DNA from: Rhizobium sp. CFBP 8762
GTDB taxonomy: Bacteria; Pseudomonadota; Alphaproteobacteria; Rhizobiales; Rhizobiaceae
Assembly (NCBI RefSeq): GCF_014841565.1
Contig: NZ_JACYUD010000010.1
Coordinates: 62,001 to 126,000 of the forward strand
Length of the DNA: 64,000 bases
Reading direction: 5' to 3'
In this document: positions 49,859-59,442 of the stretch, piece after piece
Position numbering within the stretch: the stretch's first letter is position 1
Layout: the number at the start of each line of letters is the position of its first letter
Notes under the pieces: model-generated
What the model was told of the DNA's origin: nothing
What the model saw: only the letters and a program-made list of their open reading frames with translations
Databases searched by the model: none
Translations under genes and position numbers: made by a program

Positions 49859-50266
49859 ATGAACCGACAAGCCCTTATCCGCCCCGAATGGACACCAGCC
49901 ACCATTGGCATGATGGTGGTGGGATTCGCACTCTACTGGCCGCTTGGCCTCGCCATGCTGGCATACATTATCTACGGCGACCGCCTGCGTGGTTTCAAAA
50001 CCAGCGCCAACAGCGCCTTTGACGGCCTGTTTGGAAGCTTCAAACGCCGTGGGTTCAGCGCCCGCACAGCCGATACCGGCAATGTTGCGTTCGACGATTG
50101 GCGTGAGGCAGAACTCGCACGTCTGGATGAAGAGCGCCAGAAGCTCAACTCCATGCGCGAGGAGTTCGAAACCTACGTCCGCGAACTGCGCCGTGCCAAG
50201 GATCAGGAAGAATTCGAGCGTTTCATGCGTGATCGCCGCGCAGGCAACTCCGACCTGTCCGTATAA
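49859..50266 (+). CDS. DUF2852 small membrane protein
   Basis: A 135-residue protein with a transmembrane segment at about 15-38 (TIGMMVVGFALYWPLGLAML) and a long charged C-terminal helix (about 85-125) that could form a coiled coil. GNVAFDDWREAEL and the run DQEEFERFMRDRR are conserved in rhizobial DUF2852 proteins. The function is unknown. ATG 49859 has GAGGA upstream; a GTG at 49847 is less likely. A terminator follows. Confidence 0.82.
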   Translation: MNRQALIRPEWTPATIGMMVVGFALYWPLGLAMLAYIIYGDRLRGFKTSANSAFDGLFGSFKRRGFSARTADTGNVAFDDWREAELARLDEERQKLNSMREEFETYVRELRRAKDQEEFERFMRDRRAGNSDLSV

Positions 50267-50287
50267 GGTTCATTGAGCAGACATTCG

Positions 50288-50319
50288 AACCGGCGTCTTT
50301 CAAAGGCGCCGGTTTTTCT
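50288..50319 (+). terminator. Intrinsic terminator after the DUF2852 gene
   Basis: AACCGGCG (50288-50295) pairs with CGCCGGTT (50307-50314), with CTTT/AAAG pairing inside, followed by TTTTTCTTT. It is oriented for the plus strand and lies 21 bp past the stop. Confidence 0.88.
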
Positions 50320-50358
50320 TTGACAAAAAGCCTCTCGGTCCGTTTTAAACGAGCGATG

Positions 50359-51117
50359 ATGTCCTTCTTCAAACCGCGCGCCCGGTCTGCCAAGCCGAAA
50401 GCCCCCGTCATCCGTCCACTTGAGATTAATGGGCGGACACTGCCTTTGACCATCCGGCAGAATGAACGTGCTACGCGCCTTACTCTGCGGATAGAGCCCG
50501 GTGGCCGCGCGTTGAAATTGACCGTGCCACGCGGCGTGCCGGAACGGGAGGTCAATGCGTTTCTGGAACGCCACAGGCCATGGCTCGCCACCAAGCTGGC
50601 CCGCTTTTCCGGAGAGCCGACAATCGAAATCGGTGGCTCCATTCTTGTGCGCGGAGTTTCGCATCGCATCGAACATACCGGTCTGTTGCGTGGACTGACC
50701 CGGACCGCCGTGGATGGTGATGGAGAGCCAGTTTTGCGCGTAAGTGGCGGTGAAGACCATGTACGCCGCCGCATTTCCGATTTTTTGAAAAAAGAAGCCC
50801 GCCGTGATCTAGAGCTAAGGGTTGCCGTCCACGCAAAAGCGGTGGGGCGAAAGGTCAAATCAATCAGCATGAAGGATACGCGCAGCCGTTGGGGCTCCTG
50901 CACCACGGAAGGCGCGCTGAGTTTTTCCTGGCGAATTGTCATGGCACCGCCGAAGGTTCTAGATTATCTCGCGGCGCATGAGTGCGCCCATTTGCAGGAG
51001 ATGAACCATGGACCGGATTTCTGGGCGCTGTGTGAGCGCCTGTGTCCGCAAACGGCGGATGCCAAACATTGGCTGAAACGCAACGGCACCATGCTTCATG
51101 CCATTGATTTTACCTAA
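50359..51117 (+). CDS. YgjP-like zinc metallopeptidase (DUF45)
   Basis: The 252-residue protein has the zinc motif HECAH at 207-211 and a third ligand H217 in NHGPDFW, within a SprT-like fold. SMKDTRSRWGSC is the other family hallmark. It is annotated as an M48-like or YgjP-like peptidase; its substrate is unknown and no signal peptide is present. Of two adjacent ATGs (50356, 50359) the second has the better-spaced GAG. A 63-bp gap leads to trpF. Confidence 0.85.
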   Translation: MSFFKPRARSAKPKAPVIRPLEINGRTLPLTIRQNERATRLTLRIEPGGRALKLTVPRGVPEREVNAFLERHRPWLATKLARFSGEPTIEIGGSILVRGVSHRIEHTGLLRGLTRTAVDGDGEPVLRVSGGEDHVRRRISDFLKKEARRDLELRVAVHAKAVGRKVKSISMKDTRSRWGSCTTEGALSFSWRIVMAPPKVLDYLAAHECAHLQEMNHGPDFWALCERLCPQTADAKHWLKRNGTMLHAIDFT

Positions 51118-51180
51118 GGGATCCTTGGGACAAACGGTTTTGGCTCGACTCCTCCGGCAAATCATGGCACGTCGAATCGC

Positions 51181-51855
51181 ATGAAAACGCTGATTAAGAT
51201 TTGCGGGCTGAAAACGCTGGAAGCCGTGGACCGTGCCGTTTCCAACGGTGCGAGCCATATCGGCTTTATTTTTTTCCCAAAAAGCCCGCGCCATATCGAG
51301 CCTGCCGATGCGGCTGTTTTGGCAAACGCCGTGCGCGGGCGCGTCAAGATTGTCGCTGTGACGGTGGATGCCGATAGCGATCAACTGGATGAAATCGTCG
51401 ACACGGTGAAACCGGATGTGCTGCAATTGCACGGTGATGAGAGCCCGGAAAAGGTGCTGACCGTCAAAGCCGTTTACGGCCTGCCTGTCATGAAGGCGTT
51501 TTCTATTCGCGATGCCGATGATTTGAAGCGGATAGACGCCTATATGGGCATTGCCGATACATTTCTGTTTGATGCCAAGCCGCCGAAGGGCTCTGATCTT
51601 CCGGGCGGCAACGGTGTTTCCTTCGATTGGCGGCTGCTCGCCGGTCTGGATAGCGATATCGAGTATATGCTGTCAGGCGGTTTGAACGCTGGTAATATTG
51701 ACGAAGCGTTGACTGTTTCGGGCGCGCGCGCACTGGATGTGTCATCGGGTGTGGAAAGTCAGCCGGGGGTGAAAGACCTTGGGCTGATGGATGAATTTTT
51801 TCAGGCGGTTCGCGTGAGTGAGATTGCCAAGACGGGTGCAGGAGCGAAACCATGA
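51181..51855 (+). CDS. trpF: Phosphoribosylanthranilate isomerase
   Basis: A 224-residue TIM barrel of tryptophan synthesis. KICGLK holds the catalytic C8 and FLFDAKPP the catalytic D131. [10 protein letters not shown] and [14 protein letters not shown] are phosphate-site motifs. The start ATG lacks a strong ribosome site. Its stop overlaps trpB as ATGA, so trpF-trpB are coupled. Other trp genes (trpE, D, C) are absent from the window, a split typical of rhizobia. Confidence 0.97.
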   Translation: MKTLIKICGLKTLEAVDRAVSNGASHIGFIFFPKSPRHIEPADAAVLANAVRGRVKIVAVTVDADSDQLDEIVDTVKPDVLQLHGDESPEKVLTVKAVYGLPVMKAFSIRDADDLKRIDAYMGIADTFLFDAKPPKGSDLPGGNGVSFDWRLLAGLDSDIEYMLSGGLNAGNIDEALTVSGARALDVSSGVESQPGVKDLGLMDEFFQAVRVSEIAKTGAGAKP

Positions 51856-53072
51856 ACGAGAAGCCAAAGCTGAATTCATTCCGGGCAGGACCGGACGAAG
51901 ATGGTCGTTTCGGCATATTTGGCGGTCGCTTTGTGGCCGAAACGCTGATGCCTTTGATCCTCGACCTGCAGGAAAAATGGACGGAAGCCAAAACCGATCC
52001 CACGTTTCAGGCCGAGTTGCAGCACCTCAACACCCATTATACCGGGCGGCCAAGCCCGCTCTATTTCGCAGAACGCCTGACGGCGGAACTCGGCGGCGCG
52101 AAAATCTACTTCAAGCGCGATGAACTGAACCACACAGGCTCTCACAAGATCAACAATTGTCTTGGGCAGATCCTGCTTGCCAAGCGTATGGGCAAGACCC
52201 GTATCATTGCCGAAACCGGTGCCGGGCAGCATGGCGTGGCAACGGCCACGGTTTGCGCGCGCTTCGGCCTGCCCTGTGTGGTGTACATGGGTGCAACGGA
52301 TGTGGAGCGCCAATCGCCCAACGTTTTCCGCATGAAGCTTCTGGGTGCGGAAGTCGTGCCGGTTACGGCGGGCCACGGCACGCTAAAAGACGCCATGAAC
52401 GAGGCGCTGCGAGACTGGGTCACCAATGTGGATGACACCTATTACCTGATCGGCACGGCGGCTGGCCCGCATCCGTACCCGGAAATGGTGCGTGACTTCC
52501 AGTCCGTCATCGGCACGGAAGCGCGCGAGCAGATGCTTGCCGCCGAAGGCCGTCTGCCGGATATGCTTGTGGCCGCTGTTGGCGGTGGTTCCAATGCTAT
52601 TGGCCTGTTCCACCCATTTCTGGATGACGATAGTGTTCGCATTATCGGCGTGGAAGCAGGCGGAAAGGGGCTGGAAGGCGAAGAGCATTGCGCGTCGCTC
52701 ACCCTTGGCAGCCCCGGCGTTCTGCATGGCAACCGTACCTATCTCTTGCAGGACCGGGATGGACAGATTGTTGAAGGCCATTCCATTTCCGCTGGTCTCG
52801 ATTACCCCGGCATCGGGCCGGAGCATTCCTGGCTGAAAGACATGGGCCGTGTGGAATATGTGCCTGTCATGGACACGGAAGCGCTGGACGCTTTCCAGAC
52901 TTTGACACGCCTGGAGGGCATCATTCCTGCCCTTGAGCCAAGCCATGCGCTGGCGGAAGTCATCAAGCGCGCGCCCAAGATGGACAAGGATCAGATCATT
53001 CTGATGAATCTTTGTGGTCGCGGGGACAAGGACATTTTCACTGTCGGCAAAATTTTAGGGATGGGGCTCTGA
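51852..53072 (+). CDS. trpB: Tryptophan synthase beta chain
   Basis: The 406-residue PLP enzyme joins indole and serine. K99 in [10 protein letters not shown] binds [16 protein letters not shown] and GGGSNAIG are the cofactor motifs. It starts in the overlapping ATGA of trpF and ends 1 bp before trpA, so the alpha and beta chains are made together. Confidence 0.98.
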   Translation: MNEKPKLNSFRAGPDEDGRFGIFGGRFVAETLMPLILDLQEKWTEAKTDPTFQAELQHLNTHYTGRPSPLYFAERLTAELGGAKIYFKRDELNHTGSHKINNCLGQILLAKRMGKTRIIAETGAGQHGVATATVCARFGLPCVVYMGATDVERQSPNVFRMKLLGAEVVPVTAGHGTLKDAMNEALRDWVTNVDDTYYLIGTAAGPHPYPEMVRDFQSVIGTEAREQMLAAEGRLPDMLVAAVGGGSNAIGLFHPFLDDDSVRIIGVEAGGKGLEGEEHCASLTLGSPGVLHGNRTYLLQDRDGQIVEGHSISAGLDYPGIGPEHSWLKDMGRVEYVPVMDTEALDAFQTLTRLEGIIPALEPSHALAEVIKRAPKMDKDQIILMNLCGRGDKDIFTVGKILGMGL

Positions 53073-53073
53073 C

Positions 53074-53913
53074 ATGACCGCACGTATGGACACACGGTTT
53101 GCCGATCTTGCCCGCGAAGGCCGTCCGGCGCTCGTCACCTATTTCATGGGGGGCGACCCGGATTTCGAGACATCGCTGGCCATCATGAAAGCACTGCCAG
53201 AAGCGGGTTCCGATGTGATCGAGCTTGGTATGCCGTTCTCAGACCCCATGGCCGATGGCCCCGCCATCCAGATGGCTGGTCAACGCTCACTCAAAAACGG
53301 CCAGACATTGGCGAAGACGCTGGAACTGGTGCGTCGTTTCCGCGAAACGGACAATGCAACGCCAATCGTGTTGATGGGCTACTACAACCCGATCTACATT
53401 TACGGCGTGGACCGCTTTCTGGAAGATGCGCTGGCAGCGGGTATCGATGGCCTTCTGGTCGTGGATCTGCCGCCGGAAATGGATGACGAACTGTGCATTC
53501 CGGCGCTCGATAGCGGCATCAGCTTCATTCGCTTGGCAACGCCAACGACCGACGGAAAGCGACTGCCGACCGTGTTGAGAAATACCTCCGGCTTTGTCTA
53601 TTACGTGTCGATGAACGGTATTACCGGCTCCGCCTTGCCAGACCCCTCGTTGATTGGCAGTGCGGTGCAACGCATCAAAGCGCATACCGACCTGCCGGTT
53701 TGTGTGGGCTTCGGGGTCAAAACCGCCGATCACGCCCGTGCCATCGGCGCGTCGGCGGATGGCGTGGTGGTGGGTTCGGCCATTGTCAGCCAGATCGCTG
53801 CCAGTCTGACGGCAGACGGCCAAGCAACCGATGCCACGGTGCCGGGTGTGGAAACACTGGTGCGCAGTTTGGCAGCCGGTGTACGTGCCTGCCGCCTTGT
53901 TGCTGCCGAATAA
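53074..53913 (+). CDS. trpA: Tryptophan synthase alpha chain
   Basis: The 279-residue TIM barrel cleaves indole-3-glycerol phosphate to indole. E50 in [16 protein letters not shown] is the catalytic glutamate and the following DPMAD block holds the aspartate. VCVGFGVKT is the phosphate-binding loop. It starts 1 bp after trpB. A 48-bp gap leads to accD. Confidence 0.97.
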   Translation: MTARMDTRFADLAREGRPALVTYFMGGDPDFETSLAIMKALPEAGSDVIELGMPFSDPMADGPAIQMAGQRSLKNGQTLAKTLELVRRFRETDNATPIVLMGYYNPIYIYGVDRFLEDALAAGIDGLLVVDLPPEMDDELCIPALDSGISFIRLATPTTDGKRLPTVLRNTSGFVYYVSMNGITGSALPDPSLIGSAVQRIKAHTDLPVCVGFGVKTADHARAIGASADGVVVGSAIVSQIAASLTADGQATDATVPGVETLVRSLAAGVRACRLVAAE

Positions 53914-53961
53914 ACCGCTTAAAAGCGCGCTTTAAAAGAGTTAACGTTCAGGAGTTCTGCT

Positions 53962-54864
53962 TTGAACTGGATCACAAACTACGTTCGCCCAAAGATCAAT
54001 TCGATGCTGGGCCGCAGGGAAGTTCCGGAAAACCTCTGGATCAAATGCCCTGAGACCGGTGAAATGGTCTTTCACAGCGATCTGGAAAACAACAAATGGG
54101 TTATTCCGGCGTCCGGCTATCACATGAAGATGCCTGCCAAGGCCCGCATTCGCGATTTGTTTGATGGCGGCGTATACGAAGCGCTGTCCCAGCCGAAGGT
54201 GGCTCAGGACCCGTTGAAGTTCCGTGATTCCAAGAAATATGCCGATCGTCTGCGCGACAGCCGCGCCAAGACCGAGCTGGAAGACACCATTGTTGCCGGC
54301 GTTGGCCACGTGCAGGGCGTCAAGCTGGTTGCGGTAATCCATGAATTTGCGTTCATGGGCGGCTCTCTCGGCATTGCTGCCGGTGAGGCGATCATCAAGG
54401 CGTTCGAGCGCGCCATTGCAGAGCGTTGCCCGCTGGTTATGTTTCCCGCTTCCGGCGGCGCACGCATGCAGGAAGGCATTTTGTCTCTAATGCAGCTTCC
54501 GCGCACAACCGTCGCTGTGGAAATGTTGAAAGAAGCTGGCCTTCCCTACATCGTGGTGCTGACCAATCCCACCACCGGCGGTGTGACCGCCTCCTACGCC
54601 ATGTTGGGCGATCTTCATCTGGCCGAGCCCGGTGCGGAAATCTGCTTTGCCGGTAAACGCGTCATCGAGCAAACCATTCGTGAAAAACTACCTGAAGGTT
54701 TCCAGACATCGGAATATCTCATGGAGCACGGCATGGTGGATATGGTGGTCAAGCGCCATGATATCGCGCCAACGCTCGCCCGTGTGCTGAAAATTCTGAT
54801 GAAGGAACCACCAGCACCCATGCTCGCCGTTGAGCATGACGCACCCGTCGCTGAGCCAGCCTGA
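53962..54864 (+). CDS. accD: Acetyl-CoA carboxylase carboxyltransferase subunit beta
   Basis: The 300-residue subunit makes malonyl-CoA with AccA. The crotonase-like core shows [12 protein letters not shown] and [17 protein letters not shown]. The start is TTG at 53962 with AGGAG 7 nt upstream, and [12 protein letters not shown] is the family start. The N-terminal Cys4 zinc ribbon of E. coli AccD is reduced to one cysteine, C29 in IKCPETGE; the second knuckle reads VIPASGYH. Placement between trpA and folC is the common rhizobial order. Confidence 0.96.
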   Translation: MNWITNYVRPKINSMLGRREVPENLWIKCPETGEMVFHSDLENNKWVIPASGYHMKMPAKARIRDLFDGGVYEALSQPKVAQDPLKFRDSKKYADRLRDSRAKTELEDTIVAGVGHVQGVKLVAVIHEFAFMGGSLGIAAGEAIIKAFERAIAERCPLVMFPASGGARMQEGILSLMQLPRTTVAVEMLKEAGLPYIVVLTNPTTGGVTASYAMLGDLHLAEPGAEICFAGKRVIEQTIREKLPEGFQTSEYLMEHGMVDMVVKRHDIAPTLARVLKILMKEPPAPMLAVEHDAPVAEPA

Positions 54865-54867
54865 GCA

Positions 54868-56217
54868 ATGCCCATGATGCCAGCGGGATCGAGCGAAGCA
54901 AGCCTTGAAATCGATAAGCTTCTGGCGCTTCACCCCAGAGGGTTCGATCTATCGCTGGAGCGTATTACGCGCCTGCTGGAGCGGCTTGGCAATCCGCAGG
55001 ACCGCCTGCCGCCCATCATCCATGTGGCCGGAACAAATGGAAAGGGGTCGGCAACGGCCTTTTCCCGCGCCATTCTGGAGGCAGCGGGCTTCAGCGTTCA
55101 CGTTCATACCTCGCCGCATCTCGTCAACTGGCATGAGCGCTATCGACTGGGCGTCAAAGGGGGGCGCGGCGAACTTGTCGGTGATGCCGTTCTGGCGGAT
55201 GCAGTGCGGCGTGTCGCCAATGCCAATGACGGGCAGACCATCACGGTTTTTGAAATACTGACCGCTGTCACGTTTTTGCTGTTTGCAGAGCATCCAGCCG
55301 ATGCCGCTATTATCGAGGTCGGACTAGGTGGCCGGTTTGATGCTACCAACGTGATCACCAAACCAGCCGTTTCGCTGATCATGCCCATATCGCTTGATCA
55401 CCAATCCTACCTCGGTGACAAGGTGGAACTGATTGCAGCGGAAAAGGCAGGCATCATGAAGCGTGGCTGTGCCGTGGTCATCGGTGCGCAGGAGGAGGCT
55501 GCCGCGCGCGATACGCTGGTGGATATCGCCGAGCGCCTGCGTTGCCCCATGGCTGTCTACGGACAGGATTTTATGGCCCATGAAGAATTTGGCCGCCTGA
55601 TTTATCAAGACGAATTCGGCCTGATGGATTTGCCTCTCCCGCGCCTTCCCGGCCGCCATCAATATGCCAACGCCGCCGCTGCCATCCGCGCTATCAAGGC
55701 CGCCGGTTTTACCGTGGATGACAGTGCCATCCAGCACGGCGTGTCTCACGTCGAGTGGCCGGGCCGGTTGCAACGGCTGACGGAAGGCAATCTTGCCGAA
55801 ATCGCCCCAAAAGGTGCGGAAATCTGGGTGGATGGTGGGCACAATCCCGGTGCAGGAAAGGTCATCGCCGAAGCCATGGCCAATCTCGAAGACCGCCAGC
55901 AGCGGCCTTTGTATCTGATCATCGGTATGATCAACACCAAGGACCCATCCGGCTATTTTCAGGCGTTCGGGGATCTTGCCGGGCACGTGTTCACCGTACC
56001 CATTCGCGGGTCCGATGCGGGCATTGATCCCGTTCTGCTCGCAGGCATAGCCTTGGAAGAGAATCTTGCCGCAGAGCCTGTGGCTGACGTGGCAGAAGCT
56101 TTGGGACGCATTAAAGATATGACAATCGGCGACCGTATCCCGCCGCGTATCCTCATCGGCGGCTCGCTCTATCTGGTCGGCGACGTCCTGTCTGATAACG
56201 GCACGCCACCGCGATAG
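54868..56217 (+). CDS. folC: Folylpolyglutamate / dihydrofolate synthase
   Basis: A 449-residue Mur-ligase-family enzyme that adds glutamate to dihydropteroate and folates. The P-loop is GTNGKGS (55-61), and HTSPHLVNWHERYRL and EVGLGGRFDATNV are signature blocks. GGHNPGA lies in the C-terminal domain. It starts 3 bp after accD. Its TAG ends at 56217, exactly where the stop of the convergent clpP begins. Confidence 0.96.
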   Translation: MPMMPAGSSEASLEIDKLLALHPRGFDLSLERITRLLERLGNPQDRLPPIIHVAGTNGKGSATAFSRAILEAAGFSVHVHTSPHLVNWHERYRLGVKGGRGELVGDAVLADAVRRVANANDGQTITVFEILTAVTFLLFAEHPADAAIIEVGLGGRFDATNVITKPAVSLIMPISLDHQSYLGDKVELIAAEKAGIMKRGCAVVIGAQEEAAARDTLVDIAERLRCPMAVYGQDFMAHEEFGRLIYQDEFGLMDLPLPRLPGRHQYANAAAAIRAIKAAGFTVDDSAIQHGVSHVEWPGRLQRLTEGNLAEIAPKGAEIWVDGGHNPGAGKVIAEAMANLEDRQQRPLYLIIGMINTKDPSGYFQAFGDLAGHVFTVPIRGSDAGIDPVLLAGIALEENLAAEPVADVAEALGRIKDMTIGDRIPPRILIGGSLYLVGDVLSDNGTPPR

Positions 56218-56835
56218 TCAGTGGTTGCCAATTGCGTTAAGCTCCCGCGCTTGAAGAATTCGATCAACCAGACCCCATTCCAGCGCTTCTTCTGCTGTCA
56301 TGAACCGGTCACGATCCAGTGCACGTTCCACCTCCTCATAGCTACGGCTGCAATGCTGTGCGTAAAGTCGCGTCATGCGCTGTTTGGTCCGTTGAATTTC
56401 TTCGGCATGAATAAAAATATCCGACGCTTGCCCCTGAAAGCCGCCGGACGGCTGATGGACGAGGACGCTGGCATTCGGAAGGATGAAGCGATGACCCGGC
56501 TCCCCGGCCATTAATAAAAATGAGCCCATGGAGCGTGCGGTTCCCATGCACAGCGTGTGGACCGGCGCCTGAATAAAACGCATCGTATCGTACATGGCCA
56601 AGCCACTACTGACGACGCCACCGGGCGAATTAATGTAAAGACTAATGGGCTTCTTGGGATTTTCGGACTCGAGGAACAGCAGCTGCGCGCAGATCAGCGC
56701 TGAGATGGTGTCATTGACCTCACCATTCAGAAAAATAATGCGTTCGCGCAGAAGCCGGGAGTAAATATCAAAGGACCGTTCTCCTCTGCTGGAGTGTTCA
56801 ACAACCATAGGGACGAGTTGCATCGCTTCGCGCAT
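56218..56835 (-). CDS. clpP: ClpP-type protease subunit (paralogue)
   Basis: The 205-residue serine protease has its triad: S102 in GTARSMGS, H127 in VLVHQPSGG and D176 in DRDRF. It would form a two-ring chamber fed by ClpA or ClpX, whose genes are not here. In rhizobia several ClpP genes exist, and the [17 protein letters not shown] wording fits the version that is separate from clpX, so a specialised or mixed-ring role is possible. ATG 56835 has AGGAG 8 nt upstream. It abuts folC at the 3' end. Confidence 0.93.
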   Translation of the reverse strand: MREAMQLVPMVVEHSSRGERSFDIYSRLLRERIIFLNGEVNDTISALICAQLLFLESENPKKPISLYINSPGGVVSSGLAMYDTMRFIQAPVHTLCMGTARSMGSFLLMAGEPGHRFILPNASVLVHQPSGGFQGQASDIFIHAEEIQRTKQRMTRLYAQHCSRSYEEVERALDRDRFMTAEEALEWGLVDRILQARELNAIGNH

Positions 56836-56875
56836 GAGGCGAACTCCTGTCTTGAAAAATAGGGTTAATAAGGGA

Positions 56876-57202
56876 CTACGCCGCCAACAGGGATGGCGTG
56901 TTGATGTTTGAGGCGCTTGGCATAGGACGTGTCGCCGCGTCTGTCAGTTTATGGATGACCCGCAAATGTGTTCCACCAGTTGAATTCGGAGACAAGTGGA
57001 ACGTCACGTTGCTTTCAAGATACGGCGGCTCGCTGTCGCGCATTTTGTATCGGACTTCTTGTTCCGTACAGCTGAATACGGGCTCTGCTTCTTCCGGTAG
57101 CCAAACCTTGCGAAACTCCGGAATGCTGATTGCCCGCCAAACCTTTGCTGGTGGCTCATCCAGATCATAGTCGAAAACAAGGCTTTGTATAATGACAGTC
57201 AT
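56876..57202 (-). CDS. SRPBCC / AHSA1-like domain protein
   Basis: A 108-residue protein. [24 protein letters not shown] and, later, [11 protein letters not shown] fit the SRPBCC (START-like, AHSA1) fold that binds hydrophobic ligands. It overlaps the ArsR gene as ATGA and so is its co-translated partner. ArsR-AHSA1 pairs are common in Proteobacteria, with unknown function. Confidence 0.8.
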   Translation of the reverse strand: MTVIIQSLVFDYDLDEPPAKVWRAISIPEFRKVWLPEEAEPVFSCTEQEVRYKMRDSEPPYLESNVTFHLSPNSTGGTHLRVIHKLTDAATRPMPSASNINTPSLLAA

Positions 57203-57513
57203 TGATCCATATCCCTCAACAGGGTCTTGAGGCTATCAATCCGCTCCGGCCAAAAGGCGCGGTACTTCGCTAGCCACTGCGCAATGACGGCCAATCCATC
57301 CGGGTTAATCTCGTAGTTTACAAACCGCCCGTCTCGGGCTTCCCGCACCAAATTGGCATTGCGCAGGACAGACAGGTGCTGAGACATAGCCGGCTGACTG
57401 ATCTCCATCCCCTCTCGCAAGGTGCTGGCATTCATCCGACACACGCCAAGCTTTTCAAAAATGGCACGGCGGGTCGGGTCTGCAAGCGCTCTGAATATTT
57501 CATTCTCATTCAT
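57199..57513 (-). CDS. ArsR-family transcriptional repressor
   Basis: A 104-residue winged-helix protein. LADPTRRAIFEKLG is the family start, and ISQPAMSQHLSVLRNANLV is the recognition helix region. No cysteine pair for metal is evident (one Cys at residue 25), so the signal may not be a metal. A perfect 7-bp inverted repeat lies 8-27 bp before its ATG. It probably represses itself and the SRPBCC gene. No ribosome site is visible, so the mRNA could be leaderless. Confidence 0.88.
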   Translation of the reverse strand: MNENEIFRALADPTRRAIFEKLGVCRMNASTLREGMEISQPAMSQHLSVLRNANLVREARDGRFVNYEINPDGLAVIAQWLAKYRAFWPERIDSLKTLLRDMDQ

Positions 57514-57520
57514 AGAAATG

Positions 57521-57540
57521 ACATAAGCGGATACTTATGT
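57521..57540. promoter_or_regulatory. Candidate ArsR operator
   Basis: ACATAAG (57521-57527) and CTTATGT (57534-57540) form a perfect inverted repeat with a 6-bp spacer, directly upstream of the ArsR start codon. TTATGT on the minus strand resembles a -10 box, so a bound repressor could block RNA polymerase. Confidence 0.55.
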
Positions 57541-57561
57541 GATTCGCAAGCGATTTTTCGA

Positions 57562-57945
57562 TCACGTCTGCAATGCTATGCGATTTCCCTCGCTGTCTGT
57601 AATCTCGGCGACAAAGTGGTTCTCTCCGACCGCCGTTTTTGGAAACAAGACCTTGCTCCCCAGTGCCTGCGCTTTTGCAAGCACTGCATCCAGATCATGA
57701 ACACCGAAATAGACGATGGCGCCGTTGAGGCTGGGCACATAGACCTCGCCCTGAGCAAGGGCTCCGCTCGCACCATCTTTTCCCTCCTCAAACGGGAAAA
57801 ATGCCATGGTATTCCCGTGAATCTCAGTCGTGCCCTTGAAAGTAATATCCAGAACATCCCGGTAAAAATTCATGGCACGGTGAATATCAACCACAGCTAT
57901 TTCGACATGGACAATAATGTTGGTTTGGCGGTTTGAGGATGTCAT
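57562..57945 (-). CDS. Glyoxalase/VOC-family protein
   Basis: A 127-residue protein with two beta-alpha-beta-beta-beta halves: VHVEIAVVDIHRAMNFYRDVL opens the first, and VHDLDAVLAKAQALGSKV the second; FVAEITDSEGNRIAL is the closing strand. Metal ligands H13 and E119 (in DSEGN) may be present; the reaction is unknown. It overlaps the DapA-like gene as ATGA. Confidence 0.85.
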   Translation of the reverse strand: MTSSNRQTNIIVHVEIAVVDIHRAMNFYRDVLDITFKGTTEIHGNTMAFFPFEEGKDGASGALAQGEVYVPSLNGAIVYFGVHDLDAVLAKAQALGSKVLFPKTAVGENHFVAEITDSEGNRIALQT

Positions 57946-58838
57946 TGCAAGACTTCAATATGGAGAAGTGCCTGTCTGACGCGATCACGGGCAGGTTCTG
58001 TCAAGGGCAGGATGGGGCGAGGGGGTTCTATTGAGCATAGACCTAAGAGATCGGCAATGACGTACATAACGCGAAAGCTGCCGAACTCTTTGAACAACGA
58101 CCACAGCGGGGCAAAGGACTGGTCGATTTCCCTGGCTTTCTCAAGGTTCTGCGTGGCTGCAGCCTGGGTGAGTTTCAAAGCTGGTACCGGCAGAAGTCCG
58201 GCTATCACACTGTACCAGGCATCACACCCCGCCAGCAGCGAATCAGCTGCGCCCCAGTCTCCGCTGTAGCCAATCGCAAATCCAGAAGGAGTGACCTCGC
58301 GCAGCCGCGCGATTTCATCGGTAAAACCTCCATCGGCTGGCAATGGCATTTTGATCGCCACGATATTTGCCACGTTGGCCAGACGCTGGATCAGCGTAAC
58401 GTCGAACGTGAATTTGGTCGTGCCTGGATTATTATAAATACACAGTGGCAAATCCGTCGCTTGCGCGACGGCCTTGAAGTGTTGAAACACTTCTTCATCC
58501 GTTAGCGGCGTGTAGGACATGGGCGAAAGCAGGAGGCCACTGGCTCCAAGTGCCTGAGCGTCTCGGGCAAGAGCCTGAGCTTCGTCCGTGCGCAGCGCGC
58601 TGACGCCGACGATCAAGGGTATTGTCCCGTTCAGGCATTCCACGGCGGCGTGAATGGTCCGCTGTCGCTCCTCCCGTGTCAGATAGGCATATCCACCCGT
58701 GCTGCCCAGCAAACCGATGGACTGAACATCCGCCGTTTTGATGTGGTCGATGAGAGCTGACAGTGCTTGTGTCTGGACAATGCCATCAGCGTCTGTAGGT
58801 GTTAGGGAAAAGGCAGACAGTCCATGAAACAAATCCAA
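57942..58838 (-). CDS. DapA / N-acetylneuraminate lyase family aldolase
   Basis: The 298-residue class I aldolase has GSTGGYAYLT as phosphate loop, the Tyr of CIYNNPG and the Schiff-base Lys of AIKMP. The family covers dihydrodipicolinate synthase, sialic acid lyase and several sugar-acid aldolases; this one departs from DapA at GTTGE, so another substrate is likely. The start is probably TTG 58838, with GGAGG 9 nt upstream, giving MDLFHGLSAF; the ATG at 58865 would add nine residues. It is coupled with the VOC gene. Confidence 0.85.
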   Translation of the reverse strand: MDLFHGLSAFSLTPTDADGIVQTQALSALIDHIKTADVQSIGLLGSTGGYAYLTREERQRTIHAAVECLNGTIPLIVGVSALRTDEAQALARDAQALGASGLLLSPMSYTPLTDEEVFQHFKAVAQATDLPLCIYNNPGTTKFTFDVTLIQRLANVANIVAIKMPLPADGGFTDEIARLREVTPSGFAIGYSGDWGAADSLLAGCDAWYSVIAGLLPVPALKLTQAAATQNLEKAREIDQSFAPLWSLFKEFGSFRVMYVIADLLGLCSIEPPRPILPLTEPARDRVRQALLHIEVLQ

Positions 58839-58940
58839 GCGCGCATTCCTCCGGCAGCCAGTCATCTTAAAGCGAAAGCTTATGGGATAAGACTGGTGAA
58901 CCCGGTTGGAATCAACTGAAAAGATTCAGCGGATAAGAAA

Positions 58941-58963
58941 AAAGCCCGGTCTGGCCGGGCTTT
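58941..58963 (-). terminator. Terminator after trxA
   Basis: AAAGCCCGG (58941-58949) pairs with CCGGGCTTT (58955-58963), loop TCTGG. On the minus strand it continues into a T-run, 64 bp beyond the trxA stop. Confidence 0.85.
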
Positions 58964-59026
58964 GAGTATCTTTGAGTGACGCATTTTCTCGGCGTAACAC
59001 CGCTACGTACTTTTACTGACAATGCT

Positions 59027-59350
59027 TCAAGCAGAAGCAGTCGAAATCCATGAGGACAGGGCCGTCTTCGGCAATGCACCCACCTTGATATCGGCTACCT
59101 CGCCCGCCTTGAACACAGCCAGTGTTGGAATAGAGCGAACGCCGTACTGGGCAGCGATCTCAGGGTTCTCGTCGATGTTGACCTTGGCAATCTTGACCTT
59201 GCCCGCCATCTCCACGGAGATTTCCTCAAGGCTTGGGCCGATCATTTTGCACGGGCCGCACCATTCCGCCCAGAAATCGACCACAACGGGTTCGGCGGAG
59301 TTCAGAACTTCGGACTGGAAGTTGGCATTATCGACTTTTACAGTGGCCAT
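59027..59350 (-). CDS. trxA: Thioredoxin
   Basis: A 107-residue thioredoxin fold with the active site WCGPCK (C31, C34) and the cis-Pro loop [11 protein letters not shown]. It reduces protein disulphides in the cytosol. AAGGAG precedes ATG 59350; an upstream in-frame start is unlikely. It follows addA by 92 bp on the same strand. Confidence 0.97.
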   Translation of the reverse strand: MATVKVDNANFQSEVLNSAEPVVVDFWAEWCGPCKMIGPSLEEISVEMAGKVKIAKVNIDENPEIAAQYGVRSIPTLAVFKAGEVADIKVGALPKTALSSWISTASA

Positions 59351-59442
59351 TGGGGGCTCCTTAACTGAATGGTTGGAAAACCTGTTGGCTCTCACATGAT
59401 ATCTTAGCCCGGGTTTTTCAATCTTTTATCGCTTTTGATATC

